A stretch of 64,000 nucleotides of DNA from Curvibacter microcysteis (GCF_028649455.1 NZ_JAQSIO010000006.1:1-64000), one strand, 5' to 3'; shown: positions 1-9,362, counted from the stretch's first letter. The notes: a model not told the origin generated them from the letters alone. Translations and numbers: made by a program.

Positions 1-175
1 TGCGGCCAACATCTCGTACAACCTGCTGAAGACGGCGGCTGGCGGCAACATCGCGATTGGCCCGGTGCTGCTGGGTTCGGCCCAGCCGGTGCACATCCTG
101 ACGGCCAGCACCACGGTGCGCCGTATCGTGAACATGACGGCGTTGACGGTGGCCGATGCCAATGCGGCTCGGTAA
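1..175 (+). CDS. maeB: NADP-dependent malic enzyme, C-terminal end (partial)
   Basis: Only the last 57 codons are in the window; the reading frame starts at base 2 and ends with TAA at 173-175. The peptide contains NISYNLLKTAAGG, GPVLLGSAQPVHIL and VRRIVNMTAL, which match the C-terminus of the phosphotransacetylase-like domain of large (MaeB-type) malic enzymes. The known role of the family is decarboxylation of malate to pyruvate with NADP+. The acyl-transferase-like C-terminal domain is usually regulatory rather than catalytic. A strong hairpin follows the stop. The upstream part lies outside the window, so the domain layout is inferred from the tail alone; a stand-alone phosphate acetyltransferase is a less likely alternative. 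Confidence 0.8.
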   Translation, partial: AANISYNLLKTAAGGNIAIGPVLLGSAQPVHILTASTTVRRIVNMTALTVADANAAR

Positions 176-224
176 GGGCCTCACTCAGAGCGAGCGCTAA
201 CTTTTAGAGGCGCTAAACCCCTTG

Positions 225-260
225 GCGGCTGCCCAAACTTTGGGCAGCCGCTTGCATTTC
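225..260 (+). terminator. Intrinsic terminator after the malic enzyme gene
   Basis: A perfect inverted repeat GCGGCTGCCCAAA / TTTGGGCAGCCGC (225-237 and 239-251) is followed by a modest T-containing stretch. It sits 50 bases after the malic enzyme stop and before the ribonuclease gene. Confidence 0.75.
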
Positions 261-331
261 AGGGGTAAATACGTCAAACTCACGGCTTGAAATTTTGGGG
301 TTTACCCGAGGTTTCTGAAAGGTGTAATTTC

Positions 332-739
332 ATGCTGCAAAACGTTGCCGCCAGAACAAGCCGGTTTTCAGTGGCTTGTCTGATGATGGCAGCGGCCCTC
401 TTTGGCACTGCTTTGGTGCATTCCCGAGAGGCGCCCGCGACCGATGGCTTGCCCACGGTCACCCTGGCGGAACTGCCTGTTCAGGGGCGCGAGACCTACC
501 AGTTGATCCTGCAAGGGGGGCCCTTCCCCTATGACAAGGACGGCGTGGTCTTTGGGAACCGCGAGCGCATTTTGCCGTCTCACAAGCGTGGCTACTACCG
601 CGAATACACCGTTCGGACACCCGGGTCACGTGACCGGGGCGCCCGGCGTTTGGTCTGCGGCGGTTTGCAGCCCACAGCGCCGCAAGCCTGTTACTACAGC
701 AACGACCACTACGCGAGCTTTCGCCGCCTTGTCGAATGA
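332..739 (+). CDS. Secreted guanyl-specific ribonuclease (RNase Sa/N1-T1 family)
   Basis: A 135-residue protein with an N-terminal basic stretch and a hydrophobic segment (about residues 12-29), consistent with a Sec signal peptide. The mature part resembles microbial guanyl ribonucleases of the Sa type. Visible motifs are DKDGVVFGNRE (residues 68-78), YYREYTVRTPG with the likely general base Glu91, the Arg-rich RGARR, and NDHYASF with the likely catalytic His126. These are the expected Glu/Arg/His active-site residues. The ATG at 332 is chosen over the in-frame ATG at 287 because AAAGGTG lies just upstream and the signal peptide then starts normally. A barstar-family gene follows on the same strand, so the pair looks like a secreted RNase with a cytoplasmic inhibitor. 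Confidence 0.88.
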   Translation: MLQNVAARTSRFSVACLMMAAALFGTALVHSREAPATDGLPTVTLAELPVQGRETYQLILQGGPFPYDKDGVVFGNRERILPSHKRGYYREYTVRTPGSRDRGARRLVCGGLQPTAPQACYYSNDHYASFRRLVE

Positions 740-840
740 TCCCCGAAGCCACCGGTTCCCTTCTTGCGGCATCCGCAGGCCCTCGGGTCTTGGGCGGCAG
801 CCGGCCTATTTTTTTTGACCTTAGAGAAAGAGACGCGGAG

Positions 841-1242
841 ATGGATACGCCACTTCGTACCGTTCGAACCAACATCGTTCAGTCGATTCGGGCCTTTCGG
901 GTACAGGACCTTCAGGAAGCCGCACGGCATCTGGGTCAGCACTTTCTGTATGCCAACCTGGCCAACGCCCAGTCCAAGCAGGACGTGTTGGACACCATTG
1001 CGGCGCAGTTCACCTTTCCGTCGCATTTCGGGAAGAATTTTGACGCGCTGTACGACTGCATGACCGATCCCTTGCATAAATCGGGCCCGCAGCCCGGTTT
1101 TGTGGTGGTGCTGGAGCAGATTCCTGCGCATGCCAAGTTTGACAAGGAAGCGCGCGAGCAACTGCTCGACATCTTCCGCGACGCCGCCGACTACTGGGCC
1201 GACCGCAAGATTTCCTTCCGCTGTTTCTATTCTTTTCTGTAG
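841..1242 (+). CDS. Barstar-family ribonuclease inhibitor
   Basis: A 133-residue cytoplasmic protein of the barstar family, which binds and blocks guanyl ribonucleases. The segment from QDVLDTIAAQFTFP through FGKNFDALYDCMTD is the diagnostic barstar core, with the acidic inhibitory helix around FDALYDC. The ATG at 841 is preferred to the in-frame ATG at 736, which would overlap the RNase stop, because GCGGAG precedes 841 and the protein then starts at the usual place. The frame closes at CFYSFL-stop within a TCTTTTCTG run. The neighbouring frame continues with protein-like sequence for 64 codons, so the natural protein may be longer (see the separate entry at 1236-1430). Confidence 0.88.
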   Translation: MDTPLRTVRTNIVQSIRAFRVQDLQEAARHLGQHFLYANLANAQSKQDVLDTIAAQFTFPSHFGKNFDALYDCMTDPLHKSGPQPGFVVVLEQIPAHAKFDKEAREQLLDIFRDAADYWADRKISFRCFYSFL

Positions 1243-1430
1243 CCCGTTCTGCACAAGCTGGCCAAGCAGAACGGGCGACAGAGGCTCAAATCGGCAGCAC
1301 CCTGACCGGGTTTGCCGTGAACCACGAAGCGGGCGAGAAAATGCCCACGGACAAGTTGGTGGATGTGTCTGCGCAGGCCCTGCGCATGAGCAGCCCCTTC
1401 AACTCGGGTTATTGGTTGTCGGCGGCCTGA
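1236..1430 (+). other. Frame-shifted continuation of the barstar gene (possible C-terminal extension)
   Basis: Adding one base to the T run around 1232-1236 would change CFYSFL-stop into CFYSFSVARSAQAGQ and keep an open frame to TGA at 1428-1430. The tail includes GSTLTGFAVNHEAGEKMP, DKLVDVSAQALRMSS and ends NSGYWLSAA. No start codon or ribosome site of its own is evident, and an intrinsic terminator follows directly. This suggests an extended barstar (about 198 residues) interrupted by a real frameshift, by programmed slippage at a homopolymer, or by a sequencing error. The extension itself is not a domain I recognise. Confidence 0.5.
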
Positions 1431-1461
1431 CGAAGCCCTGGTTGCCACACCGCCCCCAGAG

Positions 1462-1485
1462 GGCCCGCCTTGGCGGGCCTTTTTT
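1462..1485 (+). terminator. Intrinsic terminator after the barstar gene
   Basis: Stem GGCCCGCC (1462-1469) pairs with GGCGGGCC (1472-1479) and is followed by six T residues. From here to the chemoreceptor start at 1650 I see no gene and no convincing promoter. Confidence 0.88.
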
Positions 1486-1649
1486 CATGGGACTGCGCTG
1501 TATTCGCGGCACAGCGTGCCCATGAATTCCGCTGAAATGAGGGTTCCTGAGGATGGGCGGGTGGTGTCCTGCCCTTCAAGATGAAGACCTTGGTCGGCAA
1601 GGTGGCGCGCGTCTTGCCTCATTTGGCCGACTTCTCTGGGGCTTTTGCC

Positions 1650-3428
1650 ATGAACTTGCTCAATCGTCTCTCTATCCGCAACCGGCTGTACTTTGGGACC
1701 GGTTTTTCCCTGCTCCTGCTCACCATCATCGGCTTGACCGGCTTTTGGGCCCTGCACAGCACCGACCGCACGCTGAAAATTTTGCTGGACCAAAAGGTGC
1801 AGGCCCTCACCACCCTGGATGAGTTGCGCTTGCAGGCGGCCGACGTGCGGCGCAGCGAAAAAGACATCATCATCAGCTTCAACAACTCGGTGGAGGTGGC
1901 CAGCCTGCGGGAAAACTGGACCAAGCAACTCAATGGTTTGCTCGGCGCCACCCAGACCTTTGGCGCTCAGCACAGCGACGAGACCGAGCTGACCGAGGCC
2001 CTGAAGAAAGTCCAGGCCTCACTCAAGGAATACCAGGCCGGACTGACCCCGATCCTGGAGCAGGTCGAGCGCGCTCAAATCGATGGCGCCGCCGCTGGCG
2101 CCTATGCCGACCGCCAAAAGAAGCACATCGAGGCCGCTGACCAAGGCCTGTCAGGCCTGGTACGCGAGGCCCGTGAAGCCATGCAGAGCTCGCAGGAAGC
2201 CATGCAGCAAGACATCAACCGCCAGATTGCCTTGATGGTGGCTTTGCTGGTGGTGGCCCTGGTGGTGCTGATACCGCTGACCGTGTTCAGTGTGCGTGGC
2301 CTGGCCGGCGCCATCACCCAGGCGCGCGACCTGGCCGAGCGCATTGCCCAGGGCGACCTGTCCAATGAGGTCTCCAGTCAGTCCACCGACGAACTCGGCC
2401 AACTGGTCAGCGCCATGGGGCAGATGCAGCAGTCCTTGCGCGACCTGGTCAAGCAGGTGTTGCAGGCCACAGAAAGCATTGCCACGGCCAGCACCGAGAT
2501 CGCCAGCGGCAACAACGACCTGTCGCACCGCACGGAGCAGACCGCAGCCAACCTGCAAAAGACCTCTTCTTCGATGGAGTCGCTGACCCACAACGTGCAG
2601 CAGTCAGCCGAGTCCTCGCGCCAGGCCAGCAGCCTGGCCAGTTCAGCCTCCGAGGTGGCCGAGCAAGGCGGTCAGGTGGTGTCGCGCGTGGTCAGCACCA
2701 TGGAAGACATCCGTGGCGCTTCGCGCAAGATTGGCGACATCACGGGCGTCATTGACGGCATTGCTTTTCAAACCAACATCCTGGCGCTCAACGCCGCGGT
2801 CGAGGCCGCGCGGGCGGGTGAGCAAGGGCGCGGCTTTGCCGTGGTGGCCGGTGAGGTGCGCTCGCTGGCCCAGCGTGCCGCCCAGGCCGCGCGGGAGATC
2901 AAGACCTTGATTGGCGCCTCCGAAGCCCAGGTGGAGTCCGGCGCCGCCTTGGTTCAGCAGGCGGGCGCCACCATGAACGAGGTGGTGGTCTCGGTGCAGC
3001 GCGTGGCGCAGATCGTGGCCGACATCACCCATGCGGCCAGCGACCAAAGCAGCGGCATCAGCGAGGTCAACCAGGCCGTGGCCCAGCTCGACCAGGTCAC
3101 GCAGCAAAACGCGGCCCTGGTGGAAGAGTCTGCGGCTGCGGCGCAGTCCCTGCAAAGCCAGGCCGAGCAACTGGAGCAGCTGGTGCGGCGCTTCCGCCTG
3201 GGGGCTGGTGATTTGCAGGCCCTGCCGCGGCGCTCAGCGGCTGGACCGGTGAGCATGCCCGCGCCGCGCGCTGTGCCGGCCCCGCAGCGGGCGGCTACAG
3301 GTGCCTCGGCTCTGCCCAAGGTCAAGGCGACGGCGTCTTTGCAAGCGCCTTCTGGCAGCACCCGGGCCGCCCCGGCGGCTGCACTCGCCGCAGGCGCTGG
3401 GCGCGAGGACGATTGGGAAACGTTTTAA
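1650..3428 (+). CDS. Methyl-accepting chemotaxis protein with CheR-docking tail
   Basis: A 592-residue chemoreceptor. It has transmembrane segment 1 at about residues 11-33, a periplasmic four-helix-bundle type ligand region to about 189, transmembrane segment 2 at about 190-212, a HAMP domain (about 211-265) and a long cytoplasmic signalling coiled coil. The hairpin tip is the conserved [18 protein letters not shown] followed by [17 protein letters not shown]. The protein ends in DWETF after a flexible Ala/Pro-rich linker. This fits the xWxxF pentapeptide that tethers CheR and CheB in high-abundance receptors (NWETF in E. coli Tsr/Tar). The ATG at 1650 gives a normal short cytoplasmic start before TM1; an upstream ATG at 1581 would add 23 atypical residues. 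The ligand cannot be read from the sequence. Confidence 0.92.
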   Translation: MNLLNRLSIRNRLYFGTGFSLLLLTIIGLTGFWALHSTDRTLKILLDQKVQALTTLDELRLQAADVRRSEKDIIISFNNSVEVASLRENWTKQLNGLLGATQTFGAQHSDETELTEALKKVQASLKEYQAGLTPILEQVERAQIDGAAAGAYADRQKKHIEAADQGLSGLVREAREAMQSSQEAMQQDINRQIALMVALLVVALVVLIPLTVFSVRGLAGAITQARDLAERIAQGDLSNEVSSQSTDELGQLVSAMGQMQQSLRDLVKQVLQATESIATASTEIASGNNDLSHRTEQTAANLQKTSSSMESLTHNVQQSAESSRQASSLASSASEVAEQGGQVVSRVVSTMEDIRGASRKIGDITGVIDGIAFQTNILALNAAVEAARAGEQGRGFAVVAGEVRSLAQRAAQAAREIKTLIGASEAQVESGAALVQQAGATMNEVVVSVQRVAQIVADITHAASDQSSGISEVNQAVAQLDQVTQQNAALVEESAAAAQSLQSQAEQLEQLVRRFRLGAGDLQALPRRSAAGPVSMPAPRAVPAPQRAATGASALPKVKATASLQAPSGSTRAAPAAALAAGAGREDDWETF

Positions 3429-3446
3429 CTGACGGGCGCGATGGGG

Positions 3447-3475
3447 GCCTGTGCCGGTCACACCGGCGTGGGCCT
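3447..3475. terminator. Possible bidirectional terminator between the chemoreceptor and rsmA
   Basis: GCCGGT (3453-3458) and ACCGGC (3462-3467) form a stem with a three-base loop, flanked by self-complementary GGCC motifs, between two converging genes. There is no clear T run, so this is weak. Confidence 0.35.
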
Positions 3476-3484
3476 CATGTCGCC

Positions 3485-4243
3485 TTAAAGGGCTTGTGCC
3501 AAGGCCACGTACTCGGCCACGGGCACTTCTTCGGCGCGGCGCTGGGTGTCGAACTGGCCGGCAAAGGCACGGGCTTCCAGCCAGCGGCCCAGGGTGTGGC
3601 GCAGCAGCTTGCGGCGTTGGCTGAAGGCCACTTGCACCAGTTCTTCGAGCAGTTTGGGCGGCAGGGCGGCCGGCGTTTCGCGCGGCACCATGCGCACCAC
3701 CGCGCTGTCCACGCGCGGGGGCGGGTCAAAGCTCTCGGGCGGCACGAACAGCACGTTCTCCATCGCGTAGCGCCATTGCAGCATCACGCTCAGGCGCCCG
3801 TAGTCCGAGGTCGAGGGTGAGGCCACCATGCGGTCGATGACCTCTTTTTGCAGCATGAAGTGCTGGTCTTGCACCACGTCCACGTGCTCCAGCAGGTGGA
3901 ACAGGATGGGCGTGGAGATGTTGTAGGGCAGGTTGCCGACCACGCGCAGCTTGGGCACTTGAAGGTCTTGGGCGACGGCGGTGAAGTCGACCTTGAGCAC
4001 GTCGGACTCGATCACCTTGAGCTGCGGGTGCTCGCGCAGGCGGCGCGCCAGGTCGCGGTCGAGTTCGATCACGGTCAGCTGGCCCACGCGCTCCACCAGG
4101 GGCTGGGTCAGGGCCGCCAGGCCCGGGCCGATCTCGACCATGGGCTGGCCGGGGGCCGGAGCGATGGCGTCGACGATGCCTTCGATGATCAGGCGGTCAG
4201 ACAGAAAGTGCTGACCAAAGCGTTTGCGGGGAATGTGCTTCAT
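3485..4243 (-). CDS. rsmA: 16S rRNA (adenine1518-N6/adenine1519-N6)-dimethyltransferase RsmA/KsgA
   Basis: A 252-residue SAM-dependent methyltransferase that dimethylates two adjacent adenines near the 3' end of 16S rRNA late in 30S assembly. The N-terminus KRFGQHFL is diagnostic. [15 protein letters not shown] is the SAM-binding motif and [10 protein letters not shown] is the catalytic NLPY motif of N6-adenine methylases; [12 protein letters not shown] lies in the C-terminal part. The ATG at 4243 shares its A with the surA stop codon (TGATG); a GTG at 4246 is an alternative. This overlap implies translational coupling to surA, the usual gene order in many proteobacteria. Confidence 0.96.
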   Translation of the reverse strand: MKHIPRKRFGQHFLSDRLIIEGIVDAIAPAPGQPMVEIGPGLAALTQPLVERVGQLTVIELDRDLARRLREHPQLKVIESDVLKVDFTAVAQDLQVPKLRVVGNLPYNISTPILFHLLEHVDVVQDQHFMLQKEVIDRMVASPSTSDYGRLSVMLQWRYAMENVLFVPPESFDPPPRVDSAVVRMVPRETPAALPPKLLEELVQVAFSQRRKLLRHTLGRWLEARAFAGQFDTQRRAEEVPVAEYVALAQAL

Positions 4244-5625
4244 CACAGGGGCGCTTCCCGCATCTCCACATAGGCGCGGTCGCGCACTTCCTTGGACCAG
4301 TTCACGTAGGCTTCTTCCATCTTCTTTTCGCGCAGCGCATTGCGCGCCAGGTCACGTTGGTCGCGCTGCGACATGGGCACCTCGCGGCGCTCCATCAACT
4401 GGATCAGGTGGACGCCAAAACGCGACACCACCGGCTCGCTGATCTGGCCCGGCTCCAGGCTGTTCATGACTTCTTCGAACTCGGGCACGAACTGGCCGGG
4501 GTTGACCCAGCCCAGGTCGCCGCCTTGCTTGGCGCTGCCGTCTTGCGAGTGTTCCTTGGCCAGGTCGGCGAACAAGGCCGCGCCCGACACGATGCGCTGG
4601 CGGTAGCCCTTGATCAGGTTGATGGCGGCTGCTTCGTTGAGCTTGGGACCGGTGCGCAGCAGGATGTGACGGGCCCGGCTTTGCGGCACCATCATCGCGG
4701 CCGGCTTGGCGCCTTGGCGATCAATCACCTTGAGCACGTGAAAGCCCGCGCCCGAGCGGATGGGGCCGGCGATGCCATTGACCGGCACGCCTTGCACCGA
4801 CATGACAAAGAGTTCCGGGTAGAGCTCGGCGGCGCGCAAGCCCATTTCGCCACCCCGGGCGCGGTCGGTGCCGTTGGAGTAATCGCGGGCCAGACTGGCA
4901 AAGTCGATCCCGGCACGGGCTTGGGCCGCCACGCGGTCGGCCAGGGCCTTGAGGTTGGCCACGGTATCGGCCGGCGCTTCATCGGGCACGGCGATCAGCA
5001 CCTGGGCCAGGTTGATTTCCTGTTGGGCCAGCGATTGGCGCGTGGCCTGTTCCACCAGCAGTTGGTCGATCTCCAGCTCGGTCACCTTGGCGCGCGGTTC
5101 GACTTCGCGCTCGCGCAAGCGCGACAGCAGGATCTGGTTGCGCAAGTCTTCACGCATCTGCTTGACGCTGACGTTGTCAGCCTCCATGCGGCGCTGCAGT
5201 TCAGCAACGCTCAGCTGGTTTTGCCGCGCGATGGTTTGAAACGCCTGGTCCACCGCACCGTCTTCGACCTTCAAGCCTTGCTCGACTGCCAACTGAACCT
5301 GGGCCTTTTCACTGATCATGCGTTCCAACACCTGGGCGATCAGTTCCGACTCGGGCGGAGGTCTCACGCCTTGTTGGGCCAGTTGTTGCAGCGCGCGCGC
5401 GGCGCGTGCGCGCACTTCGTTGTTGGTGATGGGTTCGGAGTTCACCACCGCCACGATGAAGTCGGCTGGCTGCGGGCCGCTGAGTGCAGGCGCTGCATTG
5501 GGGGCCGGCATGCCGATGGAGCTCGGCTGGGCGCTGTTTTTCAAGCGGATGCCCTGGGCCTGGCTCTGGGTGGTCAGAAGGGTCAGGCAAGCCAGCGCCA
5601 GCACAGAAACACGTTTGATCGTCAT
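4243..5625 (-). CDS. surA: Periplasmic chaperone/peptidyl-prolyl isomerase SurA
   Basis: A 460-residue protein with a Sec signal peptide (hydrophobic residues about 6-19, Ala-Gln-Ala cleavage region near 22-24). It has the SurA N-terminal chaperone domain ([15 protein letters not shown] to about residue 200) and two parvulin-type domains. The second is the clearest: [30 protein letters not shown] and [10 protein letters not shown]. SurA escorts outer membrane beta-barrel proteins, including LptD, to the BAM complex. It lies 23 bases downstream of lptD and overlaps rsmA, so an lptD-surA-rsmA operon is likely. Confidence 0.96.
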   Translation of the reverse strand: MTIKRVSVLALACLTLLTTQSQAQGIRLKNSAQPSSIGMPAPNAAPALSGPQPADFIVAVVNSEPITNNEVRARAARALQQLAQQGVRPPPESELIAQVLERMISEKAQVQLAVEQGLKVEDGAVDQAFQTIARQNQLSVAELQRRMEADNVSVKQMREDLRNQILLSRLREREVEPRAKVTELEIDQLLVEQATRQSLAQQEINLAQVLIAVPDEAPADTVANLKALADRVAAQARAGIDFASLARDYSNGTDRARGGEMGLRAAELYPELFVMSVQGVPVNGIAGPIRSGAGFHVLKVIDRQGAKPAAMMVPQSRARHILLRTGPKLNEAAAINLIKGYRQRIVSGAALFADLAKEHSQDGSAKQGGDLGWVNPGQFVPEFEEVMNSLEPGQISEPVVSRFGVHLIQLMERREVPMSQRDQRDLARNALREKKMEEAYVNWSKEVRDRAYVEMREAPL

Positions 5626-5648
5626 GGGAAAAAGCTCTGGCCAAGGCC

Positions 5649-8027
5649 TTAGTCGTAGTTGCTGAAGCGGCTCGGCGCCGTGACCTGCTCGCGCAGGTAT
5701 TGGTAGCGCGGGATGCTTTGCCGCAAGGTCTGGAGCGGGCTGGCCCCGATGCGGGAGAAGCCCACGAATTCAATTTGGAACAGGATGCGGGTGTTGGCGG
5801 TCACCAGGGTGGTGTTCAAGCGGTCCAGCACCACGCGGCCAATCCAGCAGTCGGCATCGTACTCAAAGCCGACGATGGCGTCGACCATGCGCTTGTTCAT
5901 CATGTCGTAGTTGAGCCGACCCACGCCGTACCAGCGACCCGGGCCCAAACCGCGGCCCGGACCTTTGTCCACGCCTTTGTCGCCCCACAAATCGTTGAGC
6001 GGCCATTGCCAGCCGATGTCGATTTGCTCGCTGTTGTCGCGCTGGAAGCGGTAGGCCGCGTTGATGACGCGGTAATTGCTGGGGCTGTAGCGCGCGCTGA
6101 TGGACGAGGTGTTGGTGGTCTTGGACTCCGGGCTGACCGAGACCGTGGAGTCGAACATCCACTGCGGCGTCCAGTTGATGGCCGCCCCCAGCAGCAGGTC
6201 GCTGGCGCGGTTGGTCACCGGGGTGCCGCCGGGCAGGGTGACCAGTTGGTCGCGGAACAGCAGGCGCTGGGCCACCCCGAAGCGGGCGATTTCGGCGCCG
6301 GTTTCGGGCGCCAGCAGGCGGCTGGTCACACCCAGCGTGAGCTTGTTGGCGTCGGCAATCCGGTCGCGGCCCCCGAAGGCGTTCTCGGTGTAGATGGTGG
6401 CGAAGTTGAAGTCGTTGAGCGCCGTGTCGTACACCGGGATCGCGCTCTGGTTGCGGTACGGGGTGTTGACGTACATGGCCCGCGGCTCCAGCGTCTGGCG
6501 GTAGGCGCGACCGAAGAAGCTGGCGTCGCGTTCAAAGAACAGGCCGCCGTCCAGGCTGAAGGTGGGCACGGACACCGAGGCCTGGCTCATGCCATTGGCC
6601 AGCGGCGCACTGAAGCTGTAGTCGCTGCGGTAGAGCTGCAGCTTGGGCGTGATGAACCAGCCGGGCGCCAGCACCGGGCGGCTGACCACGGCCTGCGCGT
6701 AGCGGCGCTGGGTGTTGGGCTGGTTGGTCAGCGTGGGGTCGGCCTGGAACTGCGTGTGGTCGCCTTCGATCATCACGTCAAAACCCGCCAGGTTGTTGCG
6801 CGTGTAGCGGCCCAACAGTTTGGGCGCCTGGTCATACGGGGGCGTGATCGGCGAGGTCACGTCTTGCAGGGTCTGCCACTTCAGGCGGCGGAACTGGGCG
6901 AAGAACTCGTCCCGGCTCCAGCTCAGGCTGACGTCGTTGGGCAGCAGGCGCTGGGTCAGCGTGGGGATGCTGCGGTTGAAGTCGCGCCAGTAGTTGTTGT
7001 CGCTGACCCGGTTCAGGTTCAAGCCCAGGCCCAGCGCGCCGATGTTGGTGATCCCGGTGTCGATGGCCCCGTTATGCGTCACCGCATAGCCCCAGCGCGA
7101 GCTTTCGCGCAGCTTGTCGCTGGGCATGTAATTGCCCCACATTTGGCCGCGGTAGCCGTTTTCCAGGTAGCGGAAGTCACCCGCCAGGTCCAGGCCGCGC
7201 TTGGACATCAGCGTGGGGTAGAAGGTGGCGTCGCGGTTGGGCGCGATGTTCCAGTAGTAGGGCTGGGTGTACTCCAAGCCGTCGCGCGAGGACATGCCCA
7301 CCGAGGGCGGCAGCCAGCCCGATTTGCGCGCGTCGCTCAGCGGGAAGCTCAGGGACGAGGCGCTGAGCACCGGCTTGCCGTAGAACTCCAGCACCCCGTT
7401 TTGCGCCACGCCAATGCTGTTTTCCTGGTCCAGCTTGACCGCATCGGCGCGTAGCAGCCAGGCCGGCATCCAGTCCGGGCCGCCGGTGGGCCGGCAGGTG
7501 CTGTAGGTGCCGTTTTGCACCACCATGTTGTTCTCACCGACGAAGTCGATGCGCTGCGCATCGCCGTAGGCCTTGGTGGCCAGAAACTCGTAGTGCGGCT
7601 CGGTGAAGAAGCCTTCGAAGGCGTCGACCTTCAGTTCCAGCTCCTTGCCCCGGTAGGTGTTGCCGGCCCGGTTGATGAACACATTGCCACGCGCCTTGGC
7701 GGTGTCGGTGGACTGGAAGTACTCCAGCCGGTCGCCGCGGATCACGGTGTCGGCCCGGCGCAGTTCGCCATGGCCTTCGACGGCGGTCTGCAATTCGTTT
7801 TGCCCGGTGATCTGGTCCCCTGTGACGAAGGTCGGGCGCTCAGGGCGGGACAGCGGCGGGATTTTGTCTTGCAGCTGAATGCTGCTTTTGAGCCGGGGCG
7901 AGGCCGTGTCAGCGGCATCACTCTGGGCCCAAGTGCCTTGGCACAACAGGGCGGCCAGCACGGCCAAGGGGGTCCGAACGAACGGCCGCCGGGCTACAGG
8001 TCTCGGTTCACGCATCGTTCGGGACAT
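5649..8027 (-). CDS. lptD: LPS-assembly protein LptD
   Basis: A 792-residue outer membrane beta-barrel protein that, with LptE, inserts lipopolysaccharide into the outer leaflet. After a signal peptide (RTPLAVLAALLCQGTWAQ) comes the periplasmic OstA-like jellyroll (about residues 60-200; GDRLEYFQSTDTAKARGNVF, THE typical OstA repeat) and then the barrel, with many alternating aromatic/polar strands to a C-terminal SRFSNYD. Two ATG codons, at 8027 and 8015, are possible starts; 8027 is used, but MREPRPVARR at 8015 also gives a good signal peptide. The gene is divergent from amgK and is followed by surA, its chaperone. Confidence 0.95.
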   Translation of the reverse strand: MSRTMREPRPVARRPFVRTPLAVLAALLCQGTWAQSDAADTASPRLKSSIQLQDKIPPLSRPERPTFVTGDQITGQNELQTAVEGHGELRRADTVIRGDRLEYFQSTDTAKARGNVFINRAGNTYRGKELELKVDAFEGFFTEPHYEFLATKAYGDAQRIDFVGENNMVVQNGTYSTCRPTGGPDWMPAWLLRADAVKLDQENSIGVAQNGVLEFYGKPVLSASSLSFPLSDARKSGWLPPSVGMSSRDGLEYTQPYYWNIAPNRDATFYPTLMSKRGLDLAGDFRYLENGYRGQMWGNYMPSDKLRESSRWGYAVTHNGAIDTGITNIGALGLGLNLNRVSDNNYWRDFNRSIPTLTQRLLPNDVSLSWSRDEFFAQFRRLKWQTLQDVTSPITPPYDQAPKLLGRYTRNNLAGFDVMIEGDHTQFQADPTLTNQPNTQRRYAQAVVSRPVLAPGWFITPKLQLYRSDYSFSAPLANGMSQASVSVPTFSLDGGLFFERDASFFGRAYRQTLEPRAMYVNTPYRNQSAIPVYDTALNDFNFATIYTENAFGGRDRIADANKLTLGVTSRLLAPETGAEIARFGVAQRLLFRDQLVTLPGGTPVTNRASDLLLGAAINWTPQWMFDSTVSVSPESKTTNTSSISARYSPSNYRVINAAYRFQRDNSEQIDIGWQWPLNDLWGDKGVDKGPGRGLGPGRWYGVGRLNYDMMNKRMVDAIVGFEYDADCWIGRVVLDRLNTTLVTANTRILFQIEFVGFSRIGASPLQTLRQSIPRYQYLREQVTAPSRFSNYD

Positions 8028-8116
8028 CCATCGCAGGCAATTGGGGGGTGGGCTGGCGCTCAAGGGGCGGCCCGAGCCGCGCAGGACGCAGCCGGGTTTG
8101 TAGAATTCGATTATCC

Positions 8117-9232
8117 ATGACCCAGCCTGTGACTTCCTCCCCCGCCCCCACACATCCCCAGCCCGTGACCTGGGCCGACCCGGCCCGAGCCGCTGCCTTC
8201 ACGGCCTGGCTGGCTGACGAGGCGCCCCGCCACGGCCTGCACCCGGCCAGCCTGAGCCTGGCCTCGGCAGACGCCAGCTTCCGCCGCTACCTGCGGGTGG
8301 ACAGCGTCGCGGGCCCCCGCATCATCATGGACGCGCCGCCCGACAAGGAGAACTGCGTTCCCTTTGTGCAGGTCGCCGAATTGATGGCCGCTGCCGGCCT
8401 GAACGTGCCCCAGGTGCTGGCCTGGCAACAGGCCCAGGGTTTCATGCTGCTCAGCGACCTGGGCGCGCACACCATGATGAGCGTGCTCGACCCGCAGCAG
8501 CCGCAAGCCGCCGCCCCGCTCTACAGCCAGGCCACCGACGCCCTGGTGCAGTGGCAAAAAGCCTCCCGTCCGGGCGTGCTGCCGGTGTATGACGAGGCCT
8601 TGCTGCGCCGTGAACTGGCCCTGTTCCCCGACTGGTACCTGGGTCAGTACCGCCAGTTCCAGATGGACGACAGCCAGCGCAACGTGCTGGACAAGGCCTT
8701 CAGCACCATCGTCCAGCACAACCTGGCCGCCCCCCAGGTGTTTGTGCACCGTGACTTCATGGCGCGCAACCTGATGCTGGGCCAGGCCGAGCCCGGCGCC
8801 CTGCCCGGGCCTTTGGGCGTGCTCGACTTCCAGGACGCGGTCTACGGCCCCATCACTTACGACATCGCCAGCCTGATGCGCGACGCCTTCCTGACCTGGG
8901 AAGAAGACTTCGTCATCGACGTCACCGTGCGCTACTGGGAAAAGGCCCGCAAGGCCGGCCTGATGGACTTTGAAGACTGGCACAGCGACTTTGGCGCCTT
9001 CTACCGTGGCGTCGAATGGATGGGCCTGCAGCGCCACCTCAAGGTGGCCGGCATCTTTGCCCGCCTGACCCTGCGCGACGGCAAGCCGCGCTACCTGGCC
9101 GACACGCCGCGCTTCATCCATTACATCCGCTCCACCGCCAACCGCTACCGCGCCCTGGGCCCCCTGCTCAAGTTCATTGACCAGGTGGAGAACATCCAGA
9201 CCGTCAGCGGCTACGCTTATGGCCGGGTCTGA
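8117..9232 (+). CDS. amgK: N-acetylmuramate/N-acetylglucosamine kinase AmgK
   Basis: A 371-residue aminoglycoside-phosphotransferase-like kinase. FVHRDFMARNLM is the Brenner-type catalytic loop (Asp as base) and GVLDFQDAVYGP the metal-binding motif, equivalent to DFG. The family phosphorylates the anomeric carbon of N-acetylmuramic acid and GlcNAc in the fosfomycin-bypass recycling route to UDP-MurNAc. The ATG at 8117 gives MTQPVTSS. TAGAAT at 8101-8106 could be a -10 box but no -35 is clear. The divergent lptD arrangement is common. The usual partner murU (nucleotidyltransferase) is not next to it here, which is notable. Confidence 0.88.
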   Translation: MTQPVTSSPAPTHPQPVTWADPARAAAFTAWLADEAPRHGLHPASLSLASADASFRRYLRVDSVAGPRIIMDAPPDKENCVPFVQVAELMAAAGLNVPQVLAWQQAQGFMLLSDLGAHTMMSVLDPQQPQAAAPLYSQATDALVQWQKASRPGVLPVYDEALLRRELALFPDWYLGQYRQFQMDDSQRNVLDKAFSTIVQHNLAAPQVFVHRDFMARNLMLGQAEPGALPGPLGVLDFQDAVYGPITYDIASLMRDAFLTWEEDFVIDVTVRYWEKARKAGLMDFEDWHSDFGAFYRGVEWMGLQRHLKVAGIFARLTLRDGKPRYLADTPRFIHYIRSTANRYRALGPLLKFIDQVENIQTVSGYAYGRV

Positions 9233-9315
9233 GCCCAGCCAGCCTGTTGAGCGTCTGATTCGGTTCTGCGGCGCTGCCCCGGCGGGCACCGCCGCTTCTA
9301 TTTCCAGCCCCTGCT

Positions 9316-9346
9316 GCCGGCTGCCCCTGGGGCGGCCGGCGGCTTT
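9316..9346 (+). terminator. Hairpin after amgK, possible terminator
   Basis: GCCGGC (9316-9321) and GCCGGC (9335-9340) pair across an inner GCCCC/GGGGC stem, followed by CTTTCT. The T tract is poor. Confidence 0.35.
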
Positions 9347-9362
9347 CTGACTGCTGTTGACC

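Noticed and set aside
1227-1600. Short minus-strand frames opposite the barstar end and terminator
   Set aside because: They overlap the terminator, lack ribosome sites and show no protein-like motifs; the plus-strand continuation of barstar explains the region better.
5700-7454. A 584-codon plus-strand frame opposite lptD
   Set aside because: Shadow of lptD; Val/Ala/Gly/His-rich translation without domain features.
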